Made by a program: the position numbers and the translations under genes | Notes under the pieces: model-generated | Seen by the model: only the letters and a program-made list of their open reading frames with translations | What the model was told of the DNA's origin: nothing | Databases searched by the model: none | In this document: piece after piece, positions 4,297 to 5,543 of the stretch | How positions within the stretch are numbered: position 1 is the stretch's first letter | How the letters are laid out: each line of letters begins with the position of its first letter | Origin: DASZYF01 sp035545535 | Lineage (GTDB): Bacteria > Actinomycetota > Actinomycetes > Mycobacteriales > CAJCIY01 | Reading direction: 5' to 3' | Assembly (NCBI GenBank): GCA_035545535.1 | Contig: DASZYF010000015.1 | Coordinates: 1 to 5,543 of the forward strand | DNA: 5,543 nucleotides

Positions 4297-5517
4297 GTGA
4301 CCGGGGAGCGGGTGCTGACGCTCGACCTCGGGACGTCGGCGGTGAAGGCGACGCTGTGGCAGCGCGACGGGATCGTCGCCCGCGGTCGCGCGCCGGTGGT
4401 GACGCGTCACCCCGAGCCGGGCTGGGCCGAGCAGGACGCGGACTCGTGGCTCGCCGCCGTGCAGGGCGCGCTGGGTGACATCGCGCTCGACGGCGTGCGC
4501 GCGCTCGCGTTCTCGAGCCAGCGCGAGACCGCGGTGTGCTGCCACGACGACGGCACGCCGCTGCGACCGGCGATCCTCTGGAGCGACACCCGGCCCGAGG
4601 ACTGGGTCGAGCGCGTGCACCCCGAGCTCTGGGCGCGCACGGCCTGGCTCGCGTACCCGCGCGACTGGGTGCTGCACGCCCTCACCGGCGTGCGGCTGTG
4701 CGATCCGTCGATCGCGCTGCTCGCCCGCGATGAACCGCGCGAGCGCATCGCGCCCATCGCCCCGAGCACCACGGTCGCGGGCAGCTGGGACGGGATCCCG
4801 GTGGTGCTCGGCGGCGGCGACCGCGCGTGCGAGGTGCACGGCACCGGCGCGACGGCGGGCGCGCCGATGCTGTCGTGGGGCACGACGGCGAACGTCACCG
4901 TGCCGGGCGCGCACGACGTGAGCGGAGGGCGTCGCTCGACCGGCCTGCACGGTGAGCCGCTCACCGAGCTCGGGCTCGCGGGTGCGGGCAGCGCGCTCGG
5001 CTGGCTCGCCGCCCTGACGGGCGTGCCCGCGGACGAGCTCACCCGCCTCGCCGCCGATGCGCCACCGGCGCACGCCCGCGCCCTGCCCTACCTCAACGGC
5101 GCCCGCGCGCCGCACTGGCGCCCCGACGTGCGGGCCACCTTCGCCGGGCTCGACCTCACCTGCGGCCCGGGCGCCCTCGCGCGGGCGCTCTACGAAGGGG
5201 TCGCGCACGACGTGCGCCGCTGCCTCGAGAAGCTGGACGGGGTGACCGAGCTCAACGCGGCCGGCGGCGGCGCGGACGATGCGGTGTGGCGCACCGCGGT
5301 CCCCGCGATCACCCGCCGGGCGCTGCAGCACCGCGCGACGAGCGAGGCGGCGAGTGCCGGCGCGGCCTTGCTGGCCGCCGAGGTGGTGGGGCTCGACTGG
5401 TCGCGCGACGAGCTCAACCCGCTCGCCGCGCGCGACGAGCCCGACGTCGACCTCGTCGCGGCCTACGCCGTCCAGGCCGCCGCCCACGACGCCCTCCTCG
5501 CCCGCGCCCTCTCCTGA
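4297..5517 (+). CDS. FGGY-family carbohydrate kinase, short form
   Basis: The 406-residue product is an FGGY sugar kinase, the family of xylulokinase, rhamnulokinase and fuculokinase, which move ATP phosphate to a sugar hydroxyl. Evidence: VLTLDLGTSAVKATLW (6-21, first phosphate motif with D10), HPEPGWAEQDADSWLAAV (38-55), AFSSQRETAVCCHDDGTPLRPAILWSDTRP (71-100), VVLGGGDRACEVHGTG (169-184) with D175 at the catalytic-base position (D233 in E. coli XylB), WGTTANV (194-200), ARAPHWRPDVRATFAGL (269-285), ARALYEGVAHDVR (295-307) and the nucleotide-binding AAGGGADDAVWR (321-332). FGGY kinases are usually about 480-500 residues. Two internal segments are missing: the helix region after DTRP and the lid stretch after the CDPS motif (135-138). 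No frameshift is evident, so it looks like a compact but intact enzyme. GTG 4297 is preferred, 7 bases after the aldolase stop. GTG 4312 has GGGGAG upstream but only 3 bases away. The likely substrate is the ketose produced by the isomerase. Confidence 0.88.
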   Translation: MTGERVLTLDLGTSAVKATLWQRDGIVARGRAPVVTRHPEPGWAEQDADSWLAAVQGALGDIALDGVRALAFSSQRETAVCCHDDGTPLRPAILWSDTRPEDWVERVHPELWARTAWLAYPRDWVLHALTGVRLCDPSIALLARDEPRERIAPIAPSTTVAGSWDGIPVVLGGGDRACEVHGTGATAGAPMLSWGTTANVTVPGAHDVSGGRRSTGLHGEPLTELGLAGAGSALGWLAALTGVPADELTRLAADAPPAHARALPYLNGARAPHWRPDVRATFAGLDLTCGPGALARALYEGVAHDVRRCLEKLDGVTELNAAGGGADDAVWRTAVPAITRRALQHRATSEAASAGAALLAAEVVGLDWSRDELNPLAARDEPDVDLVAAYAVQAAAHDALLARALS

Positions 5518-5543
5518 CCGGTCGACATCGGCTTTGTGGCAGA
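5518..5543. other. short non-coding right edge
   Basis: Twenty-six bases follow the kinase stop. They contain no start codon with a Shine-Dalgarno, no T-tract terminator and no clear promoter. The operon may continue beyond the window. Confidence 0.6.

Noticed and set aside
4400..4409. Perfect palindrome TGACGCGTCA
   Set aside because: It is inside the kinase coding region, has a 2-base spacer, not the 6-base spacer of the two intergenic dyads, and is easily explained by codon usage.
3832..5487. Long open frame on the minus strand (551 codons)
   Set aside because: Antisense shadow of the aldolase and kinase genes. It ends in Arg/Pro-rich low-complexity sequence and has no recognisable fold.
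2624..5517. Sulfoquinovose breakdown (YihU/YihT-like pair)
   Set aside because: The dehydrogenase and aldolase families do match YihU and YihT. However, the isomerase here is IolB-like and the kinase is FGGY (YihV is PfkB), and no sulfonate-specific gene is visible. Kept only as an alternative substrate to test.
5516..5523. GACCGGTC palindrome at the kinase stop as a terminator
   Set aside because: It is only four base pairs per arm with no loop and no T-tract, too little for an intrinsic terminator.

Overview
The window is very GC-rich, and its codons almost always end in G or C. It uses mostly GTG starts and encodes a probable coenzyme-F420-dependent (luciferase-like) oxidoreductase. Together these suggest a high-GC actinobacterium or a close relative. 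The sequence does not fix the genus. Every part of the window is protein-coding except two short intergenic gaps (1620-1661 and 1845-1939) and 26 bases at the right end. I see no rRNA, tRNA, CRISPR array, insertion sequence or phage gene.

Left half, minus strand (read right to left): a 60-residue single-pass membrane protein (1844-1662), then a short-chain dehydrogenase/reductase (SDR, 1619-840), then an LLM-class F420-dependent oxidoreductase (843 to the window edge, C-terminus cut off). The SDR and LLM genes are joined by an ATGA stop/start overlap. The SDR has a promoter-like element placed so that its transcript could be leaderless.

Right half, plus strand: a tight four-gene operon. It encodes an IolB-family isomerase (1940-2614), a beta-hydroxyacid dehydrogenase of the 3-hydroxyisobutyrate/tartronate-semialdehyde reductase family (2624-3508), a Schiff-base class I aldolase of the LacD/FbaB/Cgl0159 type (3501-4289) and an unusually short FGGY sugar kinase (4297-5517). 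The gaps are 9, -8 and 7 bases.

The four plus-strand enzymes can be ordered into one route: aldose acid to ketose acid (isomerase), phosphorylation of the terminal CH2OH (kinase), cleavage to DHAP plus a three-carbon semialdehyde (aldolase), and reduction of the semialdehyde (dehydrogenase). This copies the lower half of myo-inositol catabolism, but the kinase is from a different superfamily and the semialdehyde would be reduced rather than oxidised to acetyl-CoA. The upper inositol genes (iolG, iolE, iolD) are absent here, so the real substrate may be a uronate or another sugar acid. This is inference from families and gene order.

The two intergenic gaps share a dyad, TGAC-N6-GTCA. One copy overlaps the SDR promoter and the other lies ahead of the isomerase operon, so one regulator may control both transcription units. 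The leader before the isomerase can also fold into competing hairpins, one of which would bury the Shine-Dalgarno sequence.
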